The notes: generated from the letters alone by a model not told the origin. A stretch of DNA of 64,000 nucleotides from Blasia pusilla (GCA_050084515.1 CM114272.1:12090001-12154000); one strand, 5' to 3'; shown: positions 10,213 through 23,022, counted from the stretch's first letter. Numbers and translations: made by a program.

Positions 10213-13200
10213 TCAAAGTGGTTTGTTTAAAATACTTCGCACTTCTTTGAGGGACAGAATTGGTTGGTGGATTCCTACTCCTACCTCCGACTCTCTTAAA
10301 ACTACAAGCAACACATAATACATGTGCTTACAAGGGAAATACCTTTTCCCACTTGGCTCTCTTTGGACAAAGTCATCACACGAACATGTGGGAAAGCAAC
10401 ACATGTGCACCATATACATCCCTGTGACACTTGAATTTACAGTGTTGTTCCAGACCCAATACATCCTTCCTATTCCATTGCCACTCTCAACTTCTTTTGT
10501 GGCGATGATTTCCATGTTTTCTAGCCGAGCTGATGTGATTCACTTTGCTCTCTCCACCGTTGGCCTACACATTCTGTTTCTCTTTACCCCATTTCTAGAC
10601 TCAAACAGAAATAGTGGATTGAGATCATCCACCTTCTCCGGGTACATGTTGACATCAATCTTGGGTTGAATCCGAAATGCAAAGGTCTCTATAATACGAA
10701 CAAGCTCCAAACTTTCTCCGTCTACGAGTCTGAAATCGGCACTTGTAAGATTTTCCACTTTGTCCTGAGTGCAATTCATACGTGTAGCAATGGGCCAAAT
10801 CGTGGGGGTATTCCCTGGAGCTCCAATGGCAGCCGAATAAGACTTTTGGAAAGCATAGGATTCATTTGGGCAGAAGAAGTACTTCAATTGATCTCCGGTC
10901 CTCGTGAAACGATCAAAGGTTTTGAGTCCCCAAAAGCCAGGCAGTGGTCGTCCACTCCTTGTATAGTTCTTATTTAGGAAAGTGCCGCATGCTCTCCTAA
11001 TACCATCAGATCCTGCCCTGCAAGTGGGTCCATGTCTAGGGTTGCTCCAAGATATATGCCACCTTTTGAGGTTGCAATCCACCTCAATGACCAGAATCTC
11101 ATACTGTTGAACTATCCTAGAGATCGGATGTTGCGAAATTCCAGCAACAGAGGGCTTTTGAAATAAAACATTCACTGATTTTGGAGAAGTTACTTCTACT
11201 CGGATTTGGGAGCAATCCGGGGTCTTTGGATACCTGGGTGGCGTAATTTCTTCATCCAAATCAACCACTGAGTTTGTTCCTCGATGTTGCCTCTTTACTT
11301 GCCTGAAATCAAGATACCTATCTGGTCTCCAAGAGTCTCGCTCTGACTGCTCTACCACCATATGTATGGGACATCTTGAAACACGCCCACGAATATCCCC
11401 ACCAATGTGGACATCTTGCTCGAGGGGAGTTCCTGCTACGTACCGATTGAAGGCTTCTACATAGAGTTTCTCATCACCAAAACTCACAGCCGCCATGACA
11501 TAGAGCTCGTAAATCGCAGGTCCCTTTCCTTTAGTTATGCCTTTTGTGAGGAAGATATGGGATGCTGCACACTGTAGCATTGCTCTTGCCTAGTCTTGTT
11601 GGCATGCCTCCACAAGTGAAATTCTTTGGTATACTTGTGACGACCTCCAGGAGGACTGAACACTCTCTGCTCCACTTGTGTTGGGGCAGAGGGCATTTTC
11701 ATGAATGTTCAATCCGTGCAATGACGGCAATGTGAGAAGGGAATGAAAATAGCTCTATAAGCGAAGAAAAAAGAACCTGTTGGAACCAAACAGGTTGCAA
11801 GTCAGAGGCATCCCATGAATGACTGTGCAACCCATCGGTTTCTGACGTGTTGCAACACCCATGAAGCACCTAGTGCAACCCGTCGGATTCATACGGGTTG
11901 CAAGTAACTTTGGCCACTTTAGGCTGGAAGATCCAAGTGCAAGTCATTGGAATCCGATGGATCGCACATGGATTTTCTAGCCTCCGACTTGAAACGGGTT
12001 GCAAGTGGGAGGCATCCTTGGAATGTCCCAGGAACCTCTTACTGCAACCCATCAGCGAGGAACCTGCTACTGCAACCCGTTGGAATCGGACGGGCTGTGA
12101 AAAGCAAGCCGGTCCCGTCTCAAAAATCCTTGTGCAACTTGTCAGATTTCGTTGGCTTGCAAGAAGTGTCCACACACGAAGCTTTGCAACTTGTGAGAAT
12201 TTGACGGGTTCCGATTAACTTGCACGGATGCAACGTGTTTGGATGCGAGGAGTTGGAGACAGCCGCAACCTGTCTGAATACGAGGAGTCGGAGACAGACG
12301 CAACTAGTCAGAATCCGACAGGTTGCAGACAGACGCAACTTATCGGAATCCGACGGGTTGCAAACCGAGTTAACGCGTAGCCTTACGGCTTACAACCCAT
12401 AGGGGTCAAAATATTTGCAAGCCTTGTATACATGCAACTCGTCGCGATCCGACGGGTTGTACACTCATACAACCAGTCGGCTTCCGACGGGTTGCACAAA
12501 CATTCCCCATGCTTGCAACCAGTCGAGTTTTGACAGGTTGCACAAACATTCTTGATGCAACCTGTCGGTTTCCGATGGGTTGCACACTCAGGCAACCAGT
12601 CAAAACCAATGGCTTGCTTGGCTTCTGCGGTTTGAAATTCCTATAGTTCCCACGCTTCTCAACTTGAGTTAGAGCTTTTCAAACAATTCTCAGCATGAGC
12701 TCGAAAGGATGAAATATTGAACTCACCTGCCGCACGAAGTTTCCCCATTGTCTCATTTGTACAGTCCACCAACTGAGCCAAGAGCACAACTCTTTGTTCT
12801 TCCCCTTAATTGCATGCTTCCTCCACCACCCATGAAGTTCTTCTTGGCACTCTATGGCCTATTTCAAGGTTTTGTTGTCCTTGCAGCGTTGGAGTAGAGT
12901 GACATGCTATGTTCTCTTATTCTCCTTGATGCAAGATTTGGTGTACCGGGTCACGGACTGTTGCCAATGGAAAGCATCCGACCTTTCCCTCTCTGGTTGA
13001 ACCTCTCCACCCTAGAACACTTCCTTGATAGCAATCCATCCAGGTTGTGCATTGTCCGCCATGAATCCATTAATTTCCAGAGGTGGCCTTTTGTTTTCCT
13101 TCACCACCTCCAATAAGAGTAACCAACACATCTTCAAATTGCCAACCTCTTCTGCTTTTACCTCATAGAAAAATATAGTTTTGAGTCCCTTCTCCACATG

Positions 13201-14744
13201 GTCGTAAACATGAGCACCCATGGTCAACCATCCATTCAACACTCTATAGCAAATATCAAAGCTTACCCAGTTGTCATAGAGATCTTTCCCTTCCCTCATT
13301 TGATTTATAAGATCAAGGCCACTCGACGGCCCTGTAGTTGAAATTTTTAAGATATAAGCCCTGGATCCTTCGCCTCCCTGGCCAATGAACTGCCATATTT
13401 GAATAAATGGAAATTTGGAGTTGGCCTTGATTTTGGAAATGGCATCCATTTCGGCCATCTTTCCATCAAGTACCCGTATTTGATGCAGCAAGTTTCGGAA
13501 GCATTCAGGATTAGCAAGAAATGCAATATTTTCCTAGAGTTGTTTCTCCTCAACAGCCATGATCTCACCTTGCCCAAGGATTCCAAGCAGTTGTTCATAA
13601 ATTTGTGATGTTATTGTTAACTTGATCACTCCGGGCTTTGATCCCGGAGAGTTTCTATATACCTCGGCTACTTTCTTTGCCACATCCTCCTTGATGTGTC
13701 TCTGAATTGCACCGATAGTAGGATGAATGTGGGAGCCAACATGAATTTCTAGCCTGGTGTACTCGGACGTAGAACTGCAGTCATGCACAATGAAAAATAT
13801 GTATGTTGGACACACTCCAACGCCGAAAGGGGATGCTTGACAATGAGGACATCGATGGCCTCCCGGCGGTATGGTCGCACCGACCTCATATGGAGTTTTT
13901 GCATTCTTGGGGGGGAAATTGCGACGTATTGACTCGCCCATTGCGCTCTAGATACGGGCAGCCTAGACTTCTACACTCCAGGGCTCCAACGCATTGGCGG
14001 CGAGAAACAATCCAAGGACCATCTGGAATTGAAGCACTAGTCCGTTGAAGCCTGCACCATCGATGACAATCAGACTTTCTATCCATACCCTTCAAGCGTC
14101 CTCCATCTTTTTTTTTAGCACGATCAGCAAGTGGAGGCAACTCAAAAATGCAATTACCATCGTATGTGGGCGGCAGCTCGTCGACAAGAATGTGTTTGAA
14201 CATTTTAAAGGGCAGAGACGACATCAAACTATTGCTTGATACTCGCAAGAGAAACGAGTAGGCAGAGGGAGGGCCCGGTTGGTGTCCGAGATCCACTCAG
14301 GTTCACGACATCCAGAATGTCTTCAGGAAGTACAACATTGTTACGAACAAGTGAAGTTGGAGTTGATGCCGGATCTAGAGAGCTGGGAGTGGCAAATGTA
14401 GAGCTCAGTGCACTAGGAAATTCCGGACCGTCTACTTGGGAAACAGAGGAATTCAGAGGCAGACCATAAACTGTGTATTGACCATTTTTGAGAGGTAGGA
14501 GATTCCATACTTTACAGTCTGTTATCATTGGTTGGAGTGTCTCACCTACAACGTCCTCCATATCGTCCACCCTAACATCCTTGGAAACAAAGATTTTTCT
14601 AATTTGGAGAAGAAATCGGAGTGAGAGGAGTTTTTCCTCCACTGGTATGTAAGAATCAAGAGCTTGCGGTCGAATTATTTTTGATTGAGGAAGGGCCGCT
14701 AGATGACTACCACAAGTGAGTTTCACATAATTATCTATTCCCAA
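10213..14744 (-). pseudogene. MULE-like transposase with SWIM zinc finger, broken
   Basis: Reading leftwards: 14744-14229 is an N-terminal region without a known domain and 14296-13886 a shifted continuation. From 13941 to about 13012 one frame holds a zinc-finger-like segment (RCPHCQ, CPTYIFF, EIHVGSHIHP) and a transposase core ending FMADNAQPGWIAIKEVF, as in MULE catalytic regions where an acidic residue precedes an AI..VF helix. A following FHWQQS segment fits the conserved His region. A donor (CAG then GTGAGT) at 12727 opens an intron of about 1 kb carrying a palindrome array. Coding resumes near 11650 and runs in one frame to 10213 with only two stops (about 11593 and 10541). It ends in a SWIM finger (CSCDDF, then FPCKHMYYV; CxC...CxH). 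SWIM fingers typify MULE-type and related transposases. At least two frameshifts and several stops make this copy non-functional. An alternative is a KDZ-type transposase. Confidence 0.65.
11780..12620. repeat. Palindrome array A, in the transposase intron
   Basis: About 16 degenerate copies of a 27-bp inverted repeat. The idealised unit has left arm GCAACCCGTCGG, a 3-base centre, and right arm CCGACGGGTTGC. Good examples lie at 12300-12326 and 12335-12361. Spacers vary from about 8 to 60 bases and do not resemble each other. The array falls inside the intron that begins at 12726 on the minus strand. Confidence 0.9.
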
Positions 14745-14760
14745 ATGATTCCACCGGGTG

Positions 14761-14816
14761 GAGAATGAGAATAAGAATAAGAATAAGAATAAGAATGGGA
14801 ATGAGAATGAGAATGT
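14761..14816. repeat. GAATAA/GAATGA hexamer microsatellite
   Basis: About nine hexamer units of GAATAA and GAATGA type, immediately upstream (on the minus strand) of the transposase reading frame. Confidence 0.85.
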
Positions 14817-14914
14817 TTAATTTATAGTGAATAGTGACCGTTATTCTCTCGACAGAATTTGATTGACAAGATGTTGTTTGGTTGGTGAGATTGTCTAACG
14901 CAATGGATTCAATC

Positions 14915-15605
14915 TTGTTGCAACGTGTCCGAGTCCGACGGGTTGCAAATTTTGGGACTCGAACACGTGGGTTGCAAAGCCACAGAGTACCATCGTCTAT
15001 AAATGCTCGAGTGCAACTTGCAACCCGTTGGAGTCCGTTGGGTTGAACGCGGTTGTCAGTCGCTACCCCTGCCTATGTGACCTGTCTGATTCCGTCGGAG
15101 TCAGGATCCACGGGACCTCACATGGATTTCCTACGGCAACCCATTGGATTGCAATGGGTTGGAAAGGTACCTCACCTCGCTTTCCCTTTTGGACGAGGGA
15201 ACCGAGTTGCGGGGGGATCTCGCCTTGATTTCCCTTGTCCATGCAAACCGTGCAAACCGTGCAAACCGTGAGGGACAGACAAGTTTTTCGGAGATTGTGT
15301 CTCAATTTCGCCATATGGTGGGAACTTTCCAACCCATGGTAGACCTTGTCACCCTAAGATGAAGGAAGCTCCAATCCGTGAGAGACCGACAGGTTTCCTG
15401 GGGACCGTGCTTTACCCCCGGACGAGAGAAGTAGGCAATCCGTCGGTCTGCAACGGGTTTCCCGAGTACCTCGTCTTGTTACCCCAAGAGGAGGGAAGCG
15501 TGCAACCCGTCAGTCTGCAACGGGTTGCCCGGGTACCTCGCCTTGTTACCCTAAGACGAGGGAAGCGTACAACCCGTCGGTCTCCGACGGGTTGCACGTT
15601 TGACG
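14915..15605. repeat. Palindrome array B, in the divergent spacer
   Basis: About eight palindrome copies between the start of the transposase gene (-) and the start of the ParB-like gene (+). Clear units start near 14920, 15134, 15500 and 15568; the last has nearly perfect arms. A short GTGCAAACC triplication occurs at about 15240-15268. Both genes would be transcribed away from this array, so it sits where a shared regulatory region or origin of the element would be expected. Confidence 0.85.
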
Positions 15606-17244
15606 AGGGGGACAGGTTGCACGTTTGCCACGTGCAAAGTTCCATAACGGCCGAAATTGCCGTTGGTACAACGGTTCCAATGACCCAACGGTCAGCTCAA
15701 CGGCTCAAAAATTATAAAAGGATGAGATTTTGCTCATTTCCCTTTTTCATTTCGCGATATTAGGTGCTCTTCCTCCCAACAACTGAGGTTACCTTCTCCG
15801 TGGACCAAGTTGGTTACATTGAACTCTTTCCTGGAAGGTAACGACGATCCAACACCCGACGCTTTGAGGGTTTGATTTTGGCAAGCCCCTCCAGCTTGAA
15901 GCTGACGGCGCTTCACCACGCACCACTTGGAGAGTTGGTTTTAGGCACTCCATCGAAGCTTCGAGGGATCTGTTGTGCACACGAGCAGATAACACTGTCG
16001 AGGAGGAAGAACTGACCCAACGTGCATCATGACGAGGAAGAAAAAAAAAGCAATGAAGGTAGGGAGCATCACTCCCAAGTCCATGAGGACTCCTACGTCT
16101 CCATCTCCTGGTCCTCGCTTGGCGAATGAGATAAGGCAACAAGAAATAGAGGAGCTGGAAAGGGAAGCAGATATGCACAAGCAAGAGATTCTGGCAAAAC
16201 ATGCTCCGGAGGAGCTCGCAAAGCAAAACGCCGAGGCTGAGGCATCGAAGACCTTGAAGAAAAGAGTCGCAGACAAGAAACACAAGAAGACGCGTCTTGA
16301 CGTCTCCATCAGTAGAGCGAAATTGGCGAAAGATCAAAGAGAAAAACCAATCGCCATTGAAGAAAGCCCTGCCCATCCAACAGACAGTGTTGAGGTGTAG
16401 GAAATGTCTCCGATCATGTCTGGGGACACCATGAATTTTAAATGGACTCAGGAAACGGCTGAAGTTCAAGTGAAGGACGACGAGGTCATGAGGACAGCAA
16501 GTGTGGAGATGGTAGACATCTCTGAAGAAGCAAGAGAAGAGTCTTCGTCGTCATTGAGCCTGGTGGAAGAAATAGACCTTTATCGGATCGATGAGTTTCC
16601 CGTGGACTTGCCAGCTCCTATCCTAGAGCAGCTGGTTGGCCTGGACACCGACCCAATCTTTGAGCTGGTAAGAAGAATTCAGGTTATGTGAAAGCTCATT
16701 ATGCAATACATTGGCAGAACACAGCCGCTTATTGACTTTGTCCCCATTGTGGCAGGTTGTTAAGCAGATGGCAGTGATGGAGGGCCAAAAGTCCCCAAGA
16801 ATTCCACTGCAGACAATGGAGTACATCCGTGAAATTCCGTTGGAGGAGGACATTGCAAAGCTGAAACAGTCGGCAGCAACGTCAACCTACGTCGACAACT
16901 TCCCTCCATTCTATGTTCAGCCTTACGATGAACATGGAACGCAAGCTCTGGTGACGGAAGAGGACTTGGAGGCGTTGGACACATTCTGGAGGATGAGAGA
17001 CCAGGAGTTCAGAAGAGCGATTGAAGGAACCCAATTTAGCTGGATACGGAACCTCTACTTCTTCATCAGGGATGGGAACCATAGGTACATGGCATGGACG
17101 CAGTTTGCAGAGGAGCGCCCAAATTCATTGGAGGCGCATTTTTGCGTGAGGGCAATCGTGCTCCATCCATTTCCTCATCACATGGCAACGATGGAAATGG
17201 CAATGCATGCGATGAATACCTAAGTTTCTTCATCCTTATTTTTT

Positions 17245-18090
17245 ATTGCTTCAACCCATCGGTTACATAATTGGAAATCTTGAAGATGGGCAGGAATGAT
17301 TTGAGTCTCTTGCCCTCATCCTCTTTGACGTTAAGGTCATAGTCAAGCAAACCGTTGAAGTCCGACGGGTTACCTGGTGGCCAAGCACACCACATAAATC
17401 TGGGATACTGAAACCAGTCGAACATCGACGGGTTGAAAAATGAGTGCATGATTTATTTGTTCTACAATCCGTTGGACTCTGACAAGTTGCACAATGAGGG
17501 GTAAGAAATCATCTGACATCTTAAAGCAACTCGTCGGACTTCGATGAGTTGTTGGACTCTCCCCTATTTTTTGGATACTTTTGGCCGAAAGCAACTTGTC
17601 GGACTCTGGCAGGATGCATTTTCCCCCAAGAGCAAGTCGTCGGAGTTCAACAACTTGCTTTTAGGCGTCCAATTCCTACTTTACAAGGCAATTGGGCAAC
17701 CCGTCAGACTCCGACAGGTTGATATGGGCAGTTTTTATCCGGAAACCTGTCTCGGAATCGAAGTCATTTTACAACCGGTCGGAGTCAGACGGGTTGGAAC
17801 CAAGGAATAGGAGTCATTCTCCGGTTGCACAAGGTTCATCGGGATCTAAACCTTTTGGATCCCGATGGATTGACAGGATTGCAACCCGTCAGAGTCCGAC
17901 GGGTTGCAAGAAATACATTTTTCGTCGAAGAGACTGCAAGTCAAAGCGATTGGCGCAACCCGTCGGACTCCGACGGATTGTGCATCCTTGAAATCTCCTG
18001 AGAGTGTTGCAACCCATCGGAGTCCGACGGGTTGCACTCTCTGTTCATGAATCTCTGGTGCAACCAAACGGAAACCGATAGGTTGTAGTA
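17245..18090. repeat. Palindrome array C, between ParB-like exons
   Basis: About 14 palindrome copies. The right-hand units are the best preserved in the window: near 17880, 17954 and 18008 both arms are almost perfect. The left-hand units are more diverged, with centres such as ACT, AGT and AAC. The array fills the space between the ParB-like exon and the next coding block. Confidence 0.9.
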
Positions 18091-20189
18091 TTCTTACCTT
18101 GTGTTTGGATTTGCATGATTGTATCCGAGGGGAACGTCATCCACCAATGGATCCAGGATTGCGACAGGGTCAAGAAGGTGCTTAGGATGCACCCGGAAGA
18201 GTACAAGGGATTCCTGGTTGACGATCTGGTCAATGAGATGTTGGCGAAGGGAACTCAAATAAAGAAGAAGACCTGGGCAAATACCTTCATTTCCCAAGAT
18301 GCAGCCGTCATGATTCTCTTTTGGTCCAAGATCCAAGCCGCCAAGAAGAGTGCTACGTTGGAAGTGGAGCGAAGGGAGAACGTATCCGCGTCAAAACGGG
18401 CTAAATTTATTCAGTCTGCCGTATCTGCAGCTACAAAGTACATTGCAAGCAAGATGCAGCATTACATTGCAATTCTCAACCCTGAACTTGGCCCAGAGTT
18501 TTACAAGGAGCTAAAGGCGATAATCAAGCGCCAGCGGAAGAGAGGCAAAGACCCACAGGGTCGGATCGGAGAGAAAGTGTCTCTGGACCGCGTGCACAGG
18601 TTTGCGTTGTCTGGCATATCCAAGTTTAGGAGAATGCGACTGATGAAAATCAGTCTCGAGGGCATTGAGGCGTAGAAGCGGGCGGCACACCACCCTCTGG
18701 GAGTTTCAGATCCAGTGATCTCCCATTGGCTACGGGAATGGTCCTTCTAGACGCGCTGCGCCTTCTCGAGAAGTTCATGATCATGGGTCTACAAGAAAAG
18801 CTGAAGAAGATTGAGCCAGTTCTAGAGGAAGCAAACCTAGAGGCTGCAGAAGATTTTGAACTCTGGCTTGATGACATCAGAGATAAGCCGACGAAAAACC
18901 CAGGATTCCAAATGATGTTCAAGAATCACATCCTCCCTCAGGCAGATCTGGACGAGGAAATAGATGCGAGAAAATGGGATTTTGCAAAGAAGAAGGAGGA
19001 TCTTCATGAGCAGGCGGCCAAGTGATCTCGACAAAGAGCTGCCCAGCGGATGGTGTATAGGTACCTCATCAATTGTGTGAATGTAGGTACCTGGCGCAAA
19101 TTTCCGGCAGCGTGCAAATTATGGGCTTCTTTGCCTGATGGAGAGGGATTCTCCATGTACGATATGGAGAAGGGACAGGGCATGTCCAACTGGGAGGTAA
19201 TAAATTGTCCAACCTGGTTGGACTTCAACGACCCTGAGGACATTACAGACAAAAATCAGTGTGGATGTTGTGGTCGTTGGTAGGGACGACATTCCAAACT
19301 TCATGAAGCCTGAAGAATTTTTCGAAGGAGATGCGGAGGAGCAAGCCCTCGAGACAGCGGAGTTGGTTGCAAAGGTCGTCACCGCCAAAGACAAATCCAC
19401 AACAGGTTTGAAAGCCAAGGCAAGGGGGTCAAGGAATTCCGAGGCCGAGTCTTCGAGAAAAGGGGCCGAGTCTTCAAGGCGAGAGGTGGAGTTGTCCATG
19501 CGAGAGGGGCAAGAGGATTGGACCAGGTCCTCGTCAATGATAACTCATGTGGAGTCTGAGGTGACGCAGACTCCAACAAGCCGACAATACACTCGGGAGA
19601 AGCAAAAGCGGGAGGTGCCTGGTTCGTCCGAGGGAGAAGATAAGGATGTGGAATACACTCCATCATCCTTGGCCAGGCATAAGGAAATGACCACCAGGAC
19701 AAATGTCCTTCTTCACCAGGCTCATCTTGTCGATGAGTGCAGAGTTTCAGTTCTGAGGAATCAACATCTGCCATCGAGAAATTTACCGTGCGAGGGCAAA
19801 AACTCCTTCGAAACGGGCACGCCCCTTGGACGGTGCATGGGATTGTTGAGGAGGTGGCGGTGGACCTCCTCATTGCAAATTTTCCTTTTGGGTTTCGCTT
19901 GTGGGATAACAATCTGTCTGATACTGTCCTAGACTGGAATGTCCCGCTTTCCTATGACTAGATAGCTCTCTTGTTTTCTTTACTGACACGTATCTTAGTG
20001 ATAGGGGTTGTTTCTTGGTCCTTACTGGAGGGAGTGAAGACGAGCTCTTCAACCTTCAGTGTGTGGAGAGCTTGCTGAAGTGGAGGACTGCGCAATCATG
20101 GGTCATAAAAAATGAGTATCCACTCAGATCGGCGACGAATCAAGTTCGGGTAAGTTCACTTTTTGAACGAATTGAGTTTGTTTAGAAAT

Positions 20190-20790
20190 ACAACTCATCG
20201 GACTCCGACAGGTTGCATCTCTGCATGTAACCTGTCGGATCCCGACAAGTTGCAAATTCACCTTAGGAACCAGACGGGTTGCAAGTAGAATTCCTTTTGC
20301 TTTTGTGTCTGCAGTGATGCAATCCGTCTGAAAGCAACGGGTTGCCAATTCACCAACATGTCTCTAGTGATTGCAACTTGTCAAAACCCAACGGGTTGCA
20401 AGTAGCATTGCTTTTCCACTTGTTTCTGGAGTGATGCAACCTATCTGAAAGCGACGGGTTGCTCTCATATTAGGAACTTCTCAACTTTGAACAATTCGAT
20501 TGAGTTGTAACCCAACCGTCGGACTCCAACAAGTTGCGGTTTTGTCCAGAAAAATGAGCAACCTGTCGGCTTCCAACAGGTTGCTCATAGGCAAAGAATC
20601 CTCTTATAGTTGTAAAGCAACCCATTGGAGTCCGACAGGTTGTTGTTCTGTCAGGCCTATAGGCCAAGTTCCGACGGGTTGGTAATCATTGGGCACTAGT
20701 AGGACGGGTTGAAAAGAAACCCGACGGACTCCGACAGGTTGCTCTTGTGTCTAGCCAAATAAGCAACCCGTCGGATCCCGATGGGTTGCA
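20190..20790. repeat. Palindrome array D, in the methyltransferase intron
   Basis: About 12 palindrome copies inside a canonical GT-AG intron (20150-20875) that splits the methyltransferase domain. The unit at 20763-20789 is nearly perfect. Variant centres include GAAAG, which lengthens or breaks the symmetry. Confidence 0.9.
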
Positions 20791-21867
20791 TATTGTGTTA
20801 CTTTATGGAGACTCAACCAGCGGTCTAGAACCTTTTTCTTTTTTTTGACATTATTTTCAACTTGCTTGTTCACAGATGGACCACTCATTTGTCTACTGCT
20901 TTGTAAGGCCCGAGCACAATTTCCAGGTGTTCCAGATCTCGGATCCAGTGGATCCATGCTCCGATCGATACAACTTAGATAGTCTCTACAATTCCCCCTT
21001 GGGAATTTTCATGCAAGAAGGGACCCCATTACTTGGAGGAAGGGAGAAGTCACATGCCTTGATGCAAACGCTCATGGAGCTCTGCTTGAGGCCGGGCGAC
21101 TTGGTCTTTGACTTAGTGGGCCTATCAGGGGCAAGTATCAGAGGCGACTGGCAGACTGGCAGGAACATTCTCTGCCTTGAGGGAAGGCCATAACTTTTTG
21201 ACCTTTGCAAAGAGGCAAAGGCGGATTACAAGAGGCTAGTGGGAGTATACAAATCTCCTCCAAAGCCAATTGCTCCAGCTCTAGAGTCACCATTGATAGT
21301 GACACCATCGTCACTTCCTACAATTCCGAAAATTGGGAGGGAAAAGTTGATAATAATTGTGGAAGAGCTCTCGGATGATGACAAGTGAGTTCAAAGATTT
21401 ATCAGACCCAGCTTGACTGAAGCATTTTGGAGTTGGGATTTAGTGGTTTCCAAGGGCGGAGCACGTATTGATTTTGGGTGGGTGTCACCTTGCACATCAT
21501 ACAAGATTTAGTGTCGAGGAAGGCGTTGGGACTCAAATCATGTTACATGGGACCGTTATGGTGTACTTGGGGGGCCAAGGCTCTCGAATTCCCCAACATT
21601 TACAATCCCCGTCTACAATCGGCTAGAGGTGCCACTTGTATCCCAAGACATTCCTTTTGTACAAGAACCTAGGAGAGTTAGGAGTAAATTTGTAGATGAT
21701 GAGGTTGAAGAAATCATAGACTAGATCAAATGTACATTTCCGAGCTTCCCTCGGATGTAATAAAGGACAAGAAGTTTTTGAACCATGATGGTTTTTGTAA
21801 ACTTTTTCTGAATTATTTTTCGTTCTTGTCGATTGTGTTGGTCTATCTACTCGATGCTATTTATTTT

Positions 21868-22275
21868 GCAACCCATTGGATTCTGACGGGTTGCAAACTA
21901 GGGGACCAAGGACTCTCGGATTACGATTTGGTTGCAAACTGGGGCTGTGGTTTGCAACCATAAAAATAAGGGACCAATGAGCGAGTTTGGAATTTCTCAA
22001 ATTTCAACAAGTTGTAGTTCTTGGACAAGGTTTGCAACCTGTCGGAAATCGACGGGTTGCAAATCAAGAACTAATTTGCGACATGTGGAATTCCGAGAAG
22101 TTGCAAACTGATGATTGTCTGCTGTTCGGTTTCCGATGGGTTGTTTTTCTGTAGGTAGCGTGTGGAGTTGAAATTTTTTCTCTTGTGGGGCATGTCTGTA
22201 ATATTTTCCTCGTTGATTTGAATGGTCTGTGATTTTATTTCTATGAACCCGTCACACGTCGACAGGTTGAAAGCC
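21868..22275. repeat. Palindrome array E, downstream of the methyltransferase gene
   Basis: About five units, with clear ones near 21870, 22034 and 22079. They are more widely spaced and more diverged than in arrays A to D. Confidence 0.8.
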
Positions 22276-22409
22276 AAAAATGGAACTTGGATGACTACAG
22301 ATATATGCACAAATTCTCGTGTCTTGTGATATTTGTAGACCAGGTTGACGAAGTTACTACAGGGACTCTCTTGCTACCTTTTTTTAAACCCCATTTTTGT
22401 CACCCATTA

Positions 22410-23022
22410 GTCAACTTGTCGGATTCCGACAGGTTGGCTGTTTGAGTGATCCCTCTCTTTTCTTGTTAGTCCAAATTTTTAGGCTTCTTCAATTTCGCCT
22501 CGTTCCCCCAGTATCTTCACACCAATCTTCTCTAACATGTTATTTCAAAGACGTGTTGGATTCCTACTACTTGTCGAATTCCGCCTGGTTGCATGACTCA
22601 AGTTGATTCCCTTATGATCGTTTCATTTTTTGGGTTTTCTATTCTTCATTTGGCTCTTATGCATCTTCCACTTTTGACGTCCTCCTCTATACTCCTGAAA
22701 TCTGCCACAATACTAGCCTAGCTCTTCCATGCATGCCTACTCTAAGTTGACTCTAGGAACATCTTCTTCATTGATGCCACGTCTTGCAGGAAGTCCGATT
22801 CATATAGGTTGCACAGGTTCAAACTTGTCAGAGGAAACCCCTGGTAACAACTTTGTCTTTTTTTTTCTTTATCTTGGCAACCTGTCGGATTTTGATGGAT
22901 TGGATGATAAACATAAAAAAGACAGTGCTTGCAAGGTGTCGGATTTCAACAGGTTGCAAGCGCTTCCTTTGCACAATGGATTTATCACATCTTCCAACCT
23001 GTCGGATTCTCATGGGTTGCAT
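22410..23022. repeat. Palindrome array F, right flank of the element
   Basis: About six units, with clear ones near 22412, 22878, 22932 and 22996. Beyond 23022 no further copy is seen until the isolated one at 44.37 kb. Confidence 0.8.

Larger units (their letters stand above)
16029..21723 (+). pseudogene. ParB-like domain plus beta-class DNA amino-methyltransferase, broken
   Basis: Exon 1 (16029-16667, one in-frame TAG at 16398) encodes a Lys/Glu-rich coiled-coil-like N-terminus. After a GT-AG intron, exon 2 (16756 to about 17223) holds IPLEEDIAKLKQ, a Phe/Arg helix and FFIRDGNHRYMAW. The DGNHR signature is that of ParB/sulfiredoxin-type domains. After a 0.9-kb spacer with palindromes, coding resumes at about 18085-18675 (helical, basic) and 18726-19930 in shifting frames. 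The methyltransferase follows. Motif IV is VDLLIANFPFGF (19859-19894), one residue off the (D/N/S)PP(Y/F/W) consensus. 19990-20149 covers CFLVLTGG and WVIKNEYPLRSATNQ. After a GT-AG intron (20150-20875) come KSHALMQTLM, LRPGDLVFDLVGLSGAS (motif I) and GRNILCLEG. Motif order IV then I defines the beta class (N6-adenine or N4-cytosine). An acidic tail may end at 21723. Several stops and frameshifts break this copy. ParB-methyltransferase fusions are known to me from bacteria and phages. Confidence 0.6.

Noticed and set aside
11898-12609. Open frames on both strands across palindrome array A
   Set aside because: They arise because each palindrome translates to similar peptides (NPSDSDGLQ-like); they are repeat artefacts.
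11780-22275. CRISPR-like look of the palindrome arrays
   Set aside because: Repeats are degenerate, spacers vary widely in length, there are no cas genes, and the context is a plant nuclear genome with spliced genes.
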